A stretch of DNA of 64,000 nt from Burkholderiaceae bacterium 16 (GTDB lineage Bacteria > Pseudomonadota > Gammaproteobacteria > Burkholderiales > Burkholderiaceae): positions 1 to 64,000 of the forward strand of contig JYOD01000036.1 of assembly GCA_000955785.1 (NCBI GenBank), read 5' to 3'. The notes under the pieces are model-generated. The model was not told the origin of the DNA, ran no database searches, and saw only the letters and a list, made by a program, of their open reading frames with translations. Positions 55,559 to 64,000 of the stretch are shown here, piece by piece; the first letter of the stretch is position 1; every line of letters begins with the position of its first letter. Both the position numbers and the translations under genes were made by a program.

Positions 55559-57253
55559 ATGTCCGACCTGCAAACTAACGAATCCTTTGCCGCACTGTTC
55601 GAGGAATCCGTCGCCCGCTCCAATATGAAGGCTGGCGAAGTGATTTCCGCTGAAGTCGTGCGCATCGACCACAATTTCGTGGTCGTCAACGCCGGCCTCA
55701 AATCGGAAGCCTTTGTGCCGGTGGAGGAGTTCCTGAACGACCAGGGCGAACTCGAAGTGCAGGCCGGCGACTACGTCTCCGTGGCCATCGACGCGCTCGA
55801 GAACGGCTATGGCGACACCATCCTGTCCCGCGACAAGGCCAAGCGCCTGGCATCGTGGCTGAACCTCGAGAAGGCGCTGGAAGACGGCGAAATCATCTCG
55901 GGCACGGTCACGGGCAAGGTCAAGGGCGGCCTGACTGTCATGGTCAACGGCATCCGCGCGTTCCTGCCGGGCTCGCTGGTCGACGTGCGTCCGATCAAGG
56001 ACACCACGCCGTACGAAGGCAAGACCCTGGAATTCAAGGTCATCAAGCTGGACCGCAAGCGCAACAACGTGGTGCTGTCGCGCCGCGCCGTTGTGGAAGC
56101 GACCCTGGGCGAAGAGCGCCAGAAGCTGATGGAAACCCTGAAGGAAGGCGCGATCGTCAACGGTATCGTCAAGAACATCACGGACTACGGCGCATTCGTG
56201 GACCTGGGTGGCATCGACGGCCTGCTGCACATCACCGACCTGGCATGGCGTCGTGTGCGTCACCCGAGCGAAGTGCTGTCGGTTGGCCAGGAAATCACCG
56301 CCAAGATCCTCAAGTTCGACCAAGAGAAGAACCGCGTCTCGCTGGGCGTGAAGCAACTGGGCGAAGATCCGTGGGTCGGCATCTCGCGTCGTTACCCGCA
56401 AAGCACCCGCCTGTTCGGCAAGGTGACCAACCTGACCGACTACGGCGCGTTCGTTGAAATCGAAGCCGGCATCGAAGGCCTGGTCCACGTTTCCGAAATG
56501 GATTGGACCAACAAGAACGTGGCTCCGTCGAAGGTTGTCCAGCTGGGCGACGAAGTCGAAGTCATGGTTCTGGATATCGACGAAGACAAGCGTCGTATCA
56601 GCCTGGGCATGAAGCAGTGCAAGGCCAATCCTTGGGACGATTTCAGCCGTAACCACAAGAAGGGCGACAAGCTGGGCGGCCAGATCAAGTCGATCACCGA
56701 CTTCGGCGTGTTCATCGGCCTGCCCGGTGGCATCGACGGCCTGGTGCACCTGTCCGACCTGTCCTGGCAAGAAACCGGCGAAGAAGCCGTGCGCAAGTAC
56801 AAGAAGGGCGACGAAGTGGAAGCCGTGGTTCTGGGCATCGACGTCGACAAGGAACGCATCTCGCTGGGTATCAAGCAGCTGTCGGGCGATCCGTTCAACA
56901 ACTTCATCTCGGCCAACGACAAGGGTTCCCTGGTCAATGGCACGATCAAGTCGGTTGATGCCAAGGGCGCTGTTGTGCAACTGGCTGACGACGTCGAAGG
57001 CTACCTGCGTGCATCCGAAATCTCGGCTGACCGCGTGGAAGATGCCCGCAACGTGCTGAAGGAAGGCGAGCAGATCACCGCCCTGGTGGTGAATGTGGAC
57101 CGCAAGTCGCGCAACATCAACCTGTCGATCAAGGCCAAGGACAACGTCGAGCAGCAAGAAGCGATGCAAAAGTTCGCCGCTGACACCGGCACGGCTGGCA
57201 CGACCAACCTGGGCGCGCTGCTGAAGGCCAAGCTCGGCCAGGACAACCAGTAA
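55559..57253 (+). CDS. rpsA: 30S ribosomal protein S1
   Basis: A 564-residue mRNA-binding ribosomal protein with six S1 (OB-fold) repeats. The first two bind the ribosome and the later ones RNA. Repeat boundaries are visible as recurring [19 protein letters not shown] segments at about residues 200, 285, 370 and 460. No Shine-Dalgarno precedes the ATG, as for E. coli rpsA, whose translation is activated by leader structure and repressed by S1 itself. It lies between cmk and ihfB. Confidence 0.97.
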   Translation: MSDLQTNESFAALFEESVARSNMKAGEVISAEVVRIDHNFVVVNAGLKSEAFVPVEEFLNDQGELEVQAGDYVSVAIDALENGYGDTILSRDKAKRLASWLNLEKALEDGEIISGTVTGKVKGGLTVMVNGIRAFLPGSLVDVRPIKDTTPYEGKTLEFKVIKLDRKRNNVVLSRRAVVEATLGEERQKLMETLKEGAIVNGIVKNITDYGAFVDLGGIDGLLHITDLAWRRVRHPSEVLSVGQEITAKILKFDQEKNRVSLGVKQLGEDPWVGISRRYPQSTRLFGKVTNLTDYGAFVEIEAGIEGLVHVSEMDWTNKNVAPSKVVQLGDEVEVMVLDIDEDKRRISLGMKQCKANPWDDFSRNHKKGDKLGGQIKSITDFGVFIGLPGGIDGLVHLSDLSWQETGEEAVRKYKKGDEVEAVVLGIDVDKERISLGIKQLSGDPFNNFISANDKGSLVNGTIKSVDAKGAVVQLADDVEGYLRASEISADRVEDARNVLKEGEQITALVVNVDRKSRNINLSIKAKDNVEQQEAMQKFAADTGTAGTTNLGALLKAKLGQDNQ

Positions 57254-57285
57254 GCATTGGTTCTTACGCCTGCTAGCGGATGCCC

Positions 57286-57780
57286 ATGACCAAGTCCGAG
57301 CTTGTCGAAAAACTGGCTGCCCGGTTCCCGCAGTTACTGCTGCGGGATGCGGACATCTCGGTGAAGACGATCCTCGATGCGATGTCCGAAGCGCTGGCCG
57401 ATGGCCACCGCATCGAGATTCGTGGATTCGGCAGTTTTGGCCTGAACCGGCGTCCGCCGCGCGTAGGGCGCAATCCCAAGTCCGGCGAAAGAGTGCTGGT
57501 GCCCGAGAAACGGGTGCCGCACTTCAAGGCGGGCAAGGAGTTGCGTGAACGAGTTGATCGCAGCCCGGCGCTGCCGCAGGCCGTTGGCGGCGGCGGTGCG
57601 GGGGCCAGCGCCATCGGCAGTCACGGTGGCAATGGCAATGGCAATGGTGGTGCCAACGGCAATAGCCATGGCGCCGCGGCTGGCGCGTCTCATCCGAGCG
57701 CGCCTGCCCAGGCGAAGCCGGCCGTTGTTGCCGGCAGCGCCTTGCATGACGATGGTGGGCTGAAACTGGCCCGTTCCTGA
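57286..57780 (+). CDS. ihfB: Integration host factor subunit beta with C-terminal extension
   Basis: A 164-residue DNA-bending protein. Residues 1-92 are a standard IHF-beta fold ([40 protein letters not shown] with the DNA-intercalating proline region, [14 protein letters not shown]). Residues 93-164 are an added low-complexity tail rich in Gly, Asn, Ala and His, absent from E. coli IHF-beta (94 residues). An ATG two codons upstream (57280) is the alternative start. It is followed by a strong terminator that ends the rpsA-ihfB unit. Confidence 0.93.
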   Translation: MTKSELVEKLAARFPQLLLRDADISVKTILDAMSEALADGHRIEIRGFGSFGLNRRPPRVGRNPKSGERVLVPEKRVPHFKAGKELRERVDRSPALPQAVGGGGAGASAIGSHGGNGNGNGGANGNSHGAAAGASHPSAPAQAKPAVVAGSALHDDGGLKLARS

Positions 57781-57816
57781 ATCGCTGTGTTTGACTCGTG
57801 ATGTGACTGGATAGTC

Positions 57817-57846
57817 GAAAAAGCGCCCCTGATCGGGGCGCTTTTT
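57817..57846 (+). terminator. Intrinsic terminator after ihfB
   Basis: Stem AAAAAGCGCCCC / GGGGCGCTTTTT with a short loop and T-run lies about 40 bp after the ihfB stop. Confidence 0.92.
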
Positions 57847-57905
57847 CATTATTGCAGCATGCTTGCGGCATACAAGCCGTTACCGTTAGTACGAGACGAT
57901 TCCGC

Positions 57906-57911
57906 TACAAT
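57906..57911 (+). promoter_or_regulatory. -10 candidate of the lapA-lapB operon
   Basis: TACAAT within TACAATGCCGGA, between the ihfB terminator and lapA. A promoter is needed here because the terminator isolates lapAB from ihfB. Confidence 0.45.
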
Positions 57912-57994
57912 GCCGGAAATCCACCGAGGGGCGTCGCCCGCCGGCGTTCGCATCACCGGAGTCCGAACCATCCCATCTTCCGCATGAAGCCCGC

Positions 57995-58318
57995 ATGAAA
58001 CTTGTCGCCTGGATCATCCGTATCGTCCTGTTCGCGCTGCTGTTCGTGCTAGCGCTGCGCAATACCGCCGATGCTTCCCTGCAACTCTTCTTCGATGCCG
58101 TCTGGCGAGCGCCGCTGATCCTGATCCTGCTGGCCGCTTTCGGGCTGGGTATTGTCGCTGCGCTGGCGGCGGTAGCGCCCGCGCTGATGCGCCAGCGCAT
58201 GGAAGCGAACCGGCTGCGGCGCGCGCTCGGCGAGGCGCGCAGCTTGGCCGCGGAAGGTGCCCGCGAACCACAGGCGGGCTCCGGCATCCCTTACAACGTA
58301 GTTGGCCCGAAAGTTTGA
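57995..58318 (+). CDS. lapA: Lipopolysaccharide assembly protein A domain protein
   Basis: A 107-residue inner-membrane protein with two hydrophobic helices (about 4-22 and 40-66) and a short cytoplasmic tail, matching LapA/DUF1049. LapA works with LapB in regulating LpxC turnover and lipopolysaccharide assembly in E. coli. Its stop is three bases before lapB, confirming the pair. Confidence 0.9.
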   Translation: MKLVAWIIRIVLFALLFVLALRNTADASLQLFFDAVWRAPLILILLAAFGLGIVAALAAVAPALMRQRMEANRLRRALGEARSLAAEGAREPQAGSGIPYNVVGPKV

Positions 58319-58321
58319 CCA

Positions 58322-59563
58322 ATGATTTTTGAAACCTGGTGGCTGCTCGCGCTGCCGCTCATTTTCGGCCTCGGCTGGATGGCTGCGCGCTTTGATGCGC
58401 GGCAGCTCATGAGCGAACAGGGCGCGCTGCCGCGCTCCTATTTCAAGGGGCTGAACTTCCTGCTCAATGAGCAGCCCGACCAAGCCATCGATGCGTTTAT
58501 CGAGGTGGCGCGGCTGGACCCCGAGACCACCGAGCTGCACTTCGCGCTCGGCGCCCTGTTCCGCCGGCGCGGCGAAACCGAACGCGCCATTCGCGTGCAC
58601 CAGAACCTGGCCAGCCGCGAGGATCTCCCCGATGCCGAGCGCGAGCACGCGCTCTATGAGCTGGGCCAGGACTTCCTGCGCGCCGGCCTGCTTGACCGTG
58701 CCGAGGAATCGCTGCGGCGGCTGATGTCCGGCCCCTATGCGGCGCCGGCCAAGCATGTGCTGCTCGAACTCTACGAAGTCGAGAAGGAGTGGAAGAAGGC
58801 CATCGAGGCGGCACGCGAACTTCAGCCGCTGGAGCAAAAGGACTACAGTTTGCAGATCGCGCAATTCTGCTGCGAACTGGCGCAGGATGCGCTGCAGCGC
58901 AAGCAGCCTGCGGAGGCGATCGGCTGGTTGGAGCAGGCAGTCAAGGAAAACCCCGCCAATGTGCGCGCGCCGATGCTGCTGGGCGACGTGGCCATGGCGG
59001 CAGGCGATGCACAGGGCGCGCTTGGCCACTGGCTCGGTATCGAGCGGCAGGATGCCGCCTACCTGCCGCTGGTGGCGGATCGCGTCGTCAAGGCTTATCG
59101 CCAGCTCGGCGATGACGGGCGGGCGGTGGAATGGCTGCGCGGCCTGCTCAGGACCAATCTGGCGGCCGAGTTGCTGGATATTGCGTATCGCGCTGAACTC
59201 GAACTGCATGGCGCGCATGCCGCGGCCGTCTTGATGCGCGAGCAACTGCGCCGGCAGCCGTCGCTGCAAGCGTTGACCAAGTATTTCGAGGCGCAGGCCG
59301 CCGAGGTCGCCGCCGTGGGCGAGGCCAACGGCGTGGCAGAAGCGGGCACCGCCGTGGCGCAGGCGCCTCAGGCGACCGCCCACGATATCGAACAGGAGCA
59401 GGAGGTGTCGGCGATTCGCGACCTGCTGCAGAATCGCACGCGTAACCTGGCGCGCTATACCTGCCGCGAATGCGGCTTCCGCGCGAGATTGTTCTATTGG
59501 CAGTGCCCCGGCTGCAACCGCTGGGAAACTTACGCGCCGCGCCGTAGCGAGGCACTCGGCTGA
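58322..59563 (+). CDS. lapB: Lipopolysaccharide assembly protein B
   Basis: A 413-residue protein with an N-terminal membrane anchor (WWLLALPLIFGLGWMAARFD), a run of TPR helices (about 40-350) and a C-terminal rubredoxin-like zinc ribbon with CRECG and CPGCN. In E. coli LapB recruits LpxC to FtsH for degradation. The four cysteines needed for metal binding are present. A linker rich in Ala/Val/Glu around 340-370 is longer than in E. coli. Confidence 0.94.
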   Translation: MIFETWWLLALPLIFGLGWMAARFDARQLMSEQGALPRSYFKGLNFLLNEQPDQAIDAFIEVARLDPETTELHFALGALFRRRGETERAIRVHQNLASREDLPDAEREHALYELGQDFLRAGLLDRAEESLRRLMSGPYAAPAKHVLLELYEVEKEWKKAIEAARELQPLEQKDYSLQIAQFCCELAQDALQRKQPAEAIGWLEQAVKENPANVRAPMLLGDVAMAAGDAQGALGHWLGIERQDAAYLPLVADRVVKAYRQLGDDGRAVEWLRGLLRTNLAAELLDIAYRAELELHGAHAAAVLMREQLRRQPSLQALTKYFEAQAAEVAAVGEANGVAEAGTAVAQAPQATAHDIEQEQEVSAIRDLLQNRTRNLARYTCRECGFRARLFYWQCPGCNRWETYAPRRSEALG

Positions 59564-59605
59564 CGCTTTTGCGCCGCACGCCAATCCCTATCTGGAGTAC
59601 AAGCT

Positions 59606-60979
59606 ATGAAAGTCACCATTATCGGCAGCGGCTACGTCGGTCTAGTGACCGGGGCCTGCCTGGCCGAACTGGGCAACGATGTGTTTTGCCTGGACGTCGA
59701 TGAACGCAAGATCGCGCTGCTCAATGCGGGTGGCGTACCGATCTACGAGCCGGGCCTCAAGGAACTGATCCAGCGCAATCGCGAGGCCGGGCGGCTGACG
59801 TTCTCCACCGATGTGGCGGCCAGCGTTGAGCATGCCGATGTGCAGTTCATCGCGGTCGGCACGCCGCCCGACGAGGACGGCTCCGCCGATCTGCAATATG
59901 TGCTGGCGGCTGCCCGCAATATCGGCCGGCATATGACGGGCTTCAAGGTGGTGGTGGATAAATCGACGGTGCCGGTCGGCACCGGCGACCGTGTCACCGA
60001 AGCCATTCGTGCCGAACTGGGCGCGCGCGGCCTGGAGGACCTGCAGTTCTCGGTGGTGTCGAATCCCGAGTTCCTGAAGGAAGGCGCCGCGGTGGAGGAC
60101 TTCATGCGTCCCGACCGCATCGTGCTGGGCTGCAATGCCGACGTGGCGGGCCGCCATGCCAAGGCGATCATGCGCCAGTTGTACGCACCCTTTAACCGCA
60201 ACCACGAGCGCACCTTCTATATGGATGTGCGCTCGGCCGAGTTCACCAAGTACGCGGCCAACTCGATGCTGGCCACCCGGATTTCGTTCATGAACGAGCT
60301 GGCGAACCTGGCGGACGAGGTCGGTGCGGACATCGAACTGGTTCGCATGGGCATCGGTTCCGATCCGCGTATCGGCTATAGTTTCCTGTACGCCGGCGCC
60401 GGTTACGGCGGTTCGTGTTTTCCCAAGGATGTGCAGGCACTGATGCGCACCGCCAGCGCGCATGGCAAGCCCATGCGTGTGCTCGAAGCGGTGGAAGCGG
60501 TCAACGATGCGCAAAAGCAGGTGCTGGCCGACAAGGTCGTGCGGCGCTTCGGCGAGGATCTCGCAGGCCGTACCTTTGCGATCTGGGGGCTGGCTTTCAA
60601 GCCCAATACCGACGATATGCGCGAAGCGCCGTCGCGGGTGCTGGCGCGTGCGCTGATTTCGCGCGGTGCCGCGTTGCGCGTGCACGATCCCATTTCGATG
60701 GCCGAGGCCCGGCGCGCGCTGGAAATCGATCTCGCCGATATCGAAGGCGGCTTTGCGCGCGTGCATTTCAGCGATGCGCAGATGGATACGCTCGATGGCG
60801 CCGATGCGCTGGTGATCGTCACCGAGTGGAAGGTGTTCCGCAGCCCGGATTTCAACCAGATCAAGCGCCGCCTGAAGGCACCCGTCATCTTCGACGGACG
60901 CAATCTGTACGAGCCCGAGGCCATGCAGGAATCGGGCATCGAATATCATGCGATCGGGCGGCCGACCACGACGCGCTGA
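59606..60979 (+). CDS. ugd: UDP-glucose 6-dehydrogenase
   Basis: A 457-residue NAD-dependent enzyme that oxidises UDP-glucose to UDP-glucuronate for surface polysaccharides. The Rossmann motif is [20 protein letters not shown]. The catalytic cysteine lies in [16 protein letters not shown] at about residue 270. The active-site lysine is in [31 protein letters not shown] leader precedes the ATG. It heads a sugar-nucleotide block with rfaE1 and hldD. Confidence 0.96.
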   Translation: MKVTIIGSGYVGLVTGACLAELGNDVFCLDVDERKIALLNAGGVPIYEPGLKELIQRNREAGRLTFSTDVAASVEHADVQFIAVGTPPDEDGSADLQYVLAAARNIGRHMTGFKVVVDKSTVPVGTGDRVTEAIRAELGARGLEDLQFSVVSNPEFLKEGAAVEDFMRPDRIVLGCNADVAGRHAKAIMRQLYAPFNRNHERTFYMDVRSAEFTKYAANSMLATRISFMNELANLADEVGADIELVRMGIGSDPRIGYSFLYAGAGYGGSCFPKDVQALMRTASAHGKPMRVLEAVEAVNDAQKQVLADKVVRRFGEDLAGRTFAIWGLAFKPNTDDMREAPSRVLARALISRGAALRVHDPISMAEARRALEIDLADIEGGFARVHFSDAQMDTLDGADALVIVTEWKVFRSPDFNQIKRRLKAPVIFDGRNLYEPEAMQESGIEYHAIGRPTTTR

Positions 60980-61049
60980 AACGCAACCCAACGGGAACGA
61001 CAAGCCAACGCCCCGGGTGACGGACCGGGCAGTGTTGCCAAGGATGTCC

Positions 61050-61997
61050 ATGAGCAAGAACCATATTCCGCAGCAACAGATCAATCAATCGCGCATCCTG
61101 GTGGCAGGCGACATGATGCTAGACCGCTATTGGTTCGGCGATGTCGAGCGCATCTCCCCGGAGGCACCGGTGCCGGTCGTGCAGGTAAAGCGTAGCGACG
61201 AGCGCCTTGGCGGCGCCGCCAACGTGGCGCGCAATGCTGCCGCGCTGGGCGCTCAGGTCGGCATGCTGGGTGTGGTTGGCGACGACGAACCCGGCCGTAC
61301 CCTGGAGGCGCTCCTGAACGCCAGCCACGTGCAGCCCTACCTGCTGCGCGACGCCAGCGTCAACACCACCATCAAGCTGCGCGTGATGGCGCACCAGCAG
61401 CAGTTGCTGCGGGTCGATTTCGAGAATGCCCCGGCGCACGAAGTGCTGGCCTCCGTACTGGATAGTTTCCAGGCGTTGGTCAAGGAGTACAAGGTGCTGG
61501 TGCTCTCCGACTACGGCAAGGGCGGACTGGCCCACGTGGGCCGCATGGTCGAGACGGGCCGCGCAGCGGGTTGCATGGTGCTCGTCGATCCCAAGGGCGA
61601 CGACTATTCGCGCTATCGCGGCGCCACGCTGATTACCCCCAACCGCGCCGAAATGCGTCATGTGGTGGGTGCCTGGAAAACCGAGTCCGATCTCACCATC
61701 CGGGCCCAGAACCTGCGGCGGGAGTTGCATCTCGAGGCGTTGCTGCTGACCCGTTCGGAAGAGGGCATGACGCTCTATACCGAAGCGGAGGTATTGCACG
61801 TTTCGGCGCAGGCGCGCGAAGTCTATGACGTGTCCGGTGCCGGCGATACCGTGATCGCCACGCTGGCGACCATGCTGGGGGCGGGCGTGCCACTCAAGGA
61901 AGCCGTGCAGCACGCCAATCGCGCCGGCAGCATCGTGGTGGGCAAGCTGGGCACCGCGGTTGTCACCTATCCTGAATTGTTCGGCACGCCGGCGTAA
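61050..61997 (+). CDS. rfaE1: D-glycero-beta-D-manno-heptose-7-phosphate kinase
   Basis: A 315-residue PfkB-family sugar kinase that phosphorylates heptose-7-phosphate at C1 for lipopolysaccharide core synthesis. Family motifs are VAGDMMLDRYWFGDVERISPEAPVPV, RLGGAANVARNAAALGA and the catalytic VYDVSGAGDTVIATLA. There is no fused adenylyltransferase domain, so this is the stand-alone E1 form; the E2 gene must be elsewhere. AAGGA five bases ahead supports the ATG at 61050. Confidence 0.94.
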   Translation: MSKNHIPQQQINQSRILVAGDMMLDRYWFGDVERISPEAPVPVVQVKRSDERLGGAANVARNAAALGAQVGMLGVVGDDEPGRTLEALLNASHVQPYLLRDASVNTTIKLRVMAHQQQLLRVDFENAPAHEVLASVLDSFQALVKEYKVLVLSDYGKGGLAHVGRMVETGRAAGCMVLVDPKGDDYSRYRGATLITPNRAEMRHVVGAWKTESDLTIRAQNLRRELHLEALLLTRSEEGMTLYTEAEVLHVSAQAREVYDVSGAGDTVIATLATMLGAGVPLKEAVQHANRAGSIVVGKLGTAVVTYPELFGTPA

Positions 61998-62037
61998 TGT
62001 CCGCGCTGTCTTCCGGCTCGTTTGAGCCCACACGACC

Positions 62038-63033
62038 ATGACCATCATCGTTACCGGCGCTGCCGGCTTTATCGGCAGCAACCTCGTCAAAGGCCTGAAC
62101 GAGCGCGGCGAAGACAACGTCGTCGCCGTCGACAACCTGACGCGTGCCGACAAGTTCCACAATCTCGTCGACTGCGAGATCCGTGACTACCTGGACAAAG
62201 GCGAGTTTCTCGAACGCTTCACGCGCGGCGAGTTCGGCAAGGTACGCGCGGTCTTCCATGAAGGTGCCTGCTCGGACACCATGGAGACTGATGGCCGCTA
62301 CATGATGGAGAACAACTTCCGCTACACCAAGGCACTGATGGATGCCTGCCTGGAACAGGGCACGCAATTCCTCTACGCCTCGTCGGCCGCGACCTACGGT
62401 GCATCGCAGGTGTTCAAGGAAGAACGCGAATACGAGAAGCCGCTGAACGTCTATGGCTACTCCAAGTTCCTGTTCGACCAGGTGGTGCGCCGCACGCTGC
62501 CGACCGCGCTGTCGCAGATCGTGGGTTTTCGCTACTTCAACGTCTATGGCCCGCGCGAAGCGCACAAGGGGCGCATGGCGTCAGTGGCGTTCCACAATTT
62601 CAACCAGTTCCGTGCCGACGGCACCGTGAAGCTGTTCGGCGAGTACGGCGGCTACGTACCGGGTGGCCACACCCGCGATTTCATCTCGGTGGAGGACGTG
62701 GTCAAGGTCAACCTGTTCTTCCTGGATCACCCGGACAAGTCGGGCATCTTCAATCTTGGCACCGGCCGTGCGCAACCCTTCAACGATATCGCCGCGACCG
62801 TGGTCAACACGCTGCGCGAAGCCGATGGCCGTCCCCACCTGACGCTCGACGAGATGGTGCAGGAGGGCCTGGTGGAATACATCAAGTTCCCCGATGCGTT
62901 GCGCGGCAAGTATCAGTGCTACACGCAATCCGATGTCTCGCGCCTGCGCGGCGCCGGGTACAAGGAGCCGTTCTACACAGTGGAAGAAGGCGTGTCGCGG
63001 TATTGCCGCTGGCTGCTTCAGAACAAGGCCTGA
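62038..63033 (+). CDS. hldD: ADP-L-glycero-D-manno-heptose 6-epimerase
   Basis: A 331-residue short-chain dehydrogenase-fold epimerase that makes the final heptose donor for lipopolysaccharide core. The NADP site is [18 protein letters not shown]. The catalytic Tyr-Lys pair is in [11 protein letters not shown]. HldD features include [20 protein letters not shown] and [14 protein letters not shown]. It lies 40 bp behind rfaE1, completing the pair. Confidence 0.97.
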   Translation: MTIIVTGAAGFIGSNLVKGLNERGEDNVVAVDNLTRADKFHNLVDCEIRDYLDKGEFLERFTRGEFGKVRAVFHEGACSDTMETDGRYMMENNFRYTKALMDACLEQGTQFLYASSAATYGASQVFKEEREYEKPLNVYGYSKFLFDQVVRRTLPTALSQIVGFRYFNVYGPREAHKGRMASVAFHNFNQFRADGTVKLFGEYGGYVPGGHTRDFISVEDVVKVNLFFLDHPDKSGIFNLGTGRAQPFNDIAATVVNTLREADGRPHLTLDEMVQEGLVEYIKFPDALRGKYQCYTQSDVSRLRGAGYKEPFYTVEEGVSRYCRWLLQNKA

Positions 63034-63202
63034 GGTCGCAAAGTGCGCTGTCCGCTTTGCCGCCCTTGACGGAAACACCTCGGTAGCGTTGAGGTGAATT
63101 TTTGTTGCAGGGTGCGCCAAGGCGGCCGGCCGCTCCTATCCTCCGTGTTGCCTCGTCCGGACCGGGCGAGGCGACCTTCATAAACGGATAGGAGAATCTC
63201 CC

Positions 63203-63571
63203 ATGTTCAAGCAAACTCTGACGGCTTCGAAGCAGGTATTGCTGGCGGCTGCCGTATGGTTTTCGCTGTCGGGCGCGGCGCTCGCGGCGGTCGATGTGAA
63301 CACCGCCGATGAAGCCGCACTGGTTTCGCTCAAGGGCATCGGGCCGGCCACGGCCAGCACCATCATCACCGAGCGCACCCGGGGCGGGCCCTTCAAGGAT
63401 GCTGCGGATCTCGCGGATCGCGTCAAGGGCCTCGGGCAGAAATCGGTCTTGCGTTTGCAGGAGGCCGGCATGACCATTGGCGCCGGCAGCGCCGCCGCGC
63501 CAAAGGCCGCAGTGGCCGCGGCCCAGAAGGATGGCAAGGCGGAGAAGCCGCCGGTCAAGGCCGCCCGCTAA
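63203..63571 (+). CDS. ComEA-family helix-hairpin-helix protein
   Basis: A 122-residue exported DNA-binding protein. The signal peptide ends at AALAAVDVN. A ComEA-type helix-hairpin-helix pair follows (VNTADEAALVSLKGIGPATASTIITERTRGGPF... LGQKSVLRLQEAGM). A low-complexity Ala/Lys tail closes it. Such proteins bind incoming DNA in natural transformation. AGGAGA precedes the ATG at good spacing. Confidence 0.9.
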   Translation: MFKQTLTASKQVLLAAAVWFSLSGAALAAVDVNTADEAALVSLKGIGPATASTIITERTRGGPFKDAADLADRVKGLGQKSVLRLQEAGMTIGAGSAAAPKAAVAAAQKDGKAEKPPVKAAR

Positions 63572-63624
63572 GACGCCGGCGGGCTCGCGGCCGCGACGCC
63601 CGCATCGTCCGTGTTTGCGCATCG

Positions 63625-63651
63625 AAGCCCCGGCCTGGTCCGGGGCTTTTT
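63625..63651 (+). terminator. Intrinsic terminator after the ComEA-like gene
   Basis: Stem AAGCCCCGG / CCGGGGCTT with a 6-nt loop and TTTTT. Confidence 0.9.
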
Positions 63652-63847
63652 GCCGCCCGTGCACCGGTACGGACGCCAGACGCTGGTATGGCTCGTGCTA
63701 GTTCCGCGTGGCTTCGCACGATTGCGGTCGCGCGGTATCATGCGGACGCCGCGGCAGCCTGAGCCGGCTGCGCGGCCAACATAATCCAAATCGAGCCGGA
63801 CCTGCTCGCACATGCGGGGGCCAGGCCAAAAAAACGGGAGCAGGACA

Positions 63848-64000
63848 ATGGGAAGTAACGAGGATGCGGGATTCCTGCCCAAGTGGCGGCTAAAGACCCA
63901 CGGCGTGATTGCGCCTGATGAGCGTCTGCCTGCCGGCCAGACGCTCCTGGCGGGGATCCAGCATGTGGTGGCGATGTTCGGCTCGACGGCGATCGCGCCG
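63848..64000 (+). CDS. uraA: Uracil permease (NCS2 family), 5' end only
   Basis: The first 51 codons of a gene that runs off the window. The segment VIAPDERLPAGQTLLAGIQHVVAMFG matches the start of UraA/PyrP uracil-proton symporters of the NCS2 family, where the helix-1 GIQHVVAMFG pattern is typical. The rest of the protein, including substrate residues, is not in the window. Confidence 0.8.
   Translation, partial: MGSNEDAGFLPKWRLKTHGVIAPDERLPAGQTLLAGIQHVVAMFGSTAIAP

Overview
The window is GC-rich chromosomal DNA from a beta-proteobacterium of the Burkholderiaceae, most likely Cupriavidus or a close Ralstonia relative. The evidence is gene content and order: trxB-ftsK-lolA, rarA-serS, ompA-ubiG-gph facing gyrA, the run serC-pheA-hisC-tyrA-aroA-cmk-rpsA-ihfB-lapAB, two tandem cyanophycin synthetase genes, and a tmRNA whose tag reads ANDERYALAA. 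Genus is inferred from memory of such gene orders, not from a search.

Region by region. 1-8.7 kb: cytochrome b561, a FemAB-like acyltransferase, PII protein glnB, a TRIC-type channel, an Smr protein, trxB, ftsK, lolA and a small lipoprotein. 8.9-15 kb: an accessory block between lolA and rarA with a ferric-iron ABC transporter whose three genes are scattered (binding protein +, permease -, ATPase +), a HEAT-repeat protein and a solitary TRAP-type binding protein. 15-18.1 kb: rarA, serS and tRNA-Ser(CGA). 18.2-18.9 kb: a compact sense/antisense/sense RNA device, resembling the phage C4 antisense system, in front of a 34-codon ORF translationally coupled to a 97-codon ORF. 19-27.4 kb: a DUF1653-HD protein, a PAP2 phosphatase overlapping tail-to-tail with a CBS-domain membrane protein, and a LysR regulator facing a DadA-like oxidase followed by two amino-acid binding proteins and one permease.

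27.4-35.7 kb: two full-length cyanophycin synthetase paralogues (-) face an ABC exporter with an N-terminal zinc ribbon plus a DUF1854 gene (+). 35.7-41.6 kb: a frameshifted lipoprotein, a TetR gene with a near-ideal sigma70 promoter, and a tripartite efflux operon (DevC/DevA-type ABC, lipoprotein adaptor, NodT-type outer-membrane factor) whose permease gene is broken by an in-frame TAA. 41.8-44.4 kb: tmRNA (-), gph, ubiG and an OmpA-family protein (-).

44.9-64 kb: gyrA, a DUF2059 protein, then the aromatic amino acid / serine run, cmk, rpsA and ihfB, followed by envelope genes (lapA, lapB, ugd, rfaE1, hldD), a ComEA-like protein and the 5' end of a uracil permease. This part is conserved housekeeping, interrupted only by a small antisense DUF2061 gene between aroA and cmk with a good Fur-box match upstream.

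No insertion sequences, integrases or CRISPR arrays were seen. The most unusual signal is the RNA device at about 18.22-18.46 kb next to tRNA-Ser.
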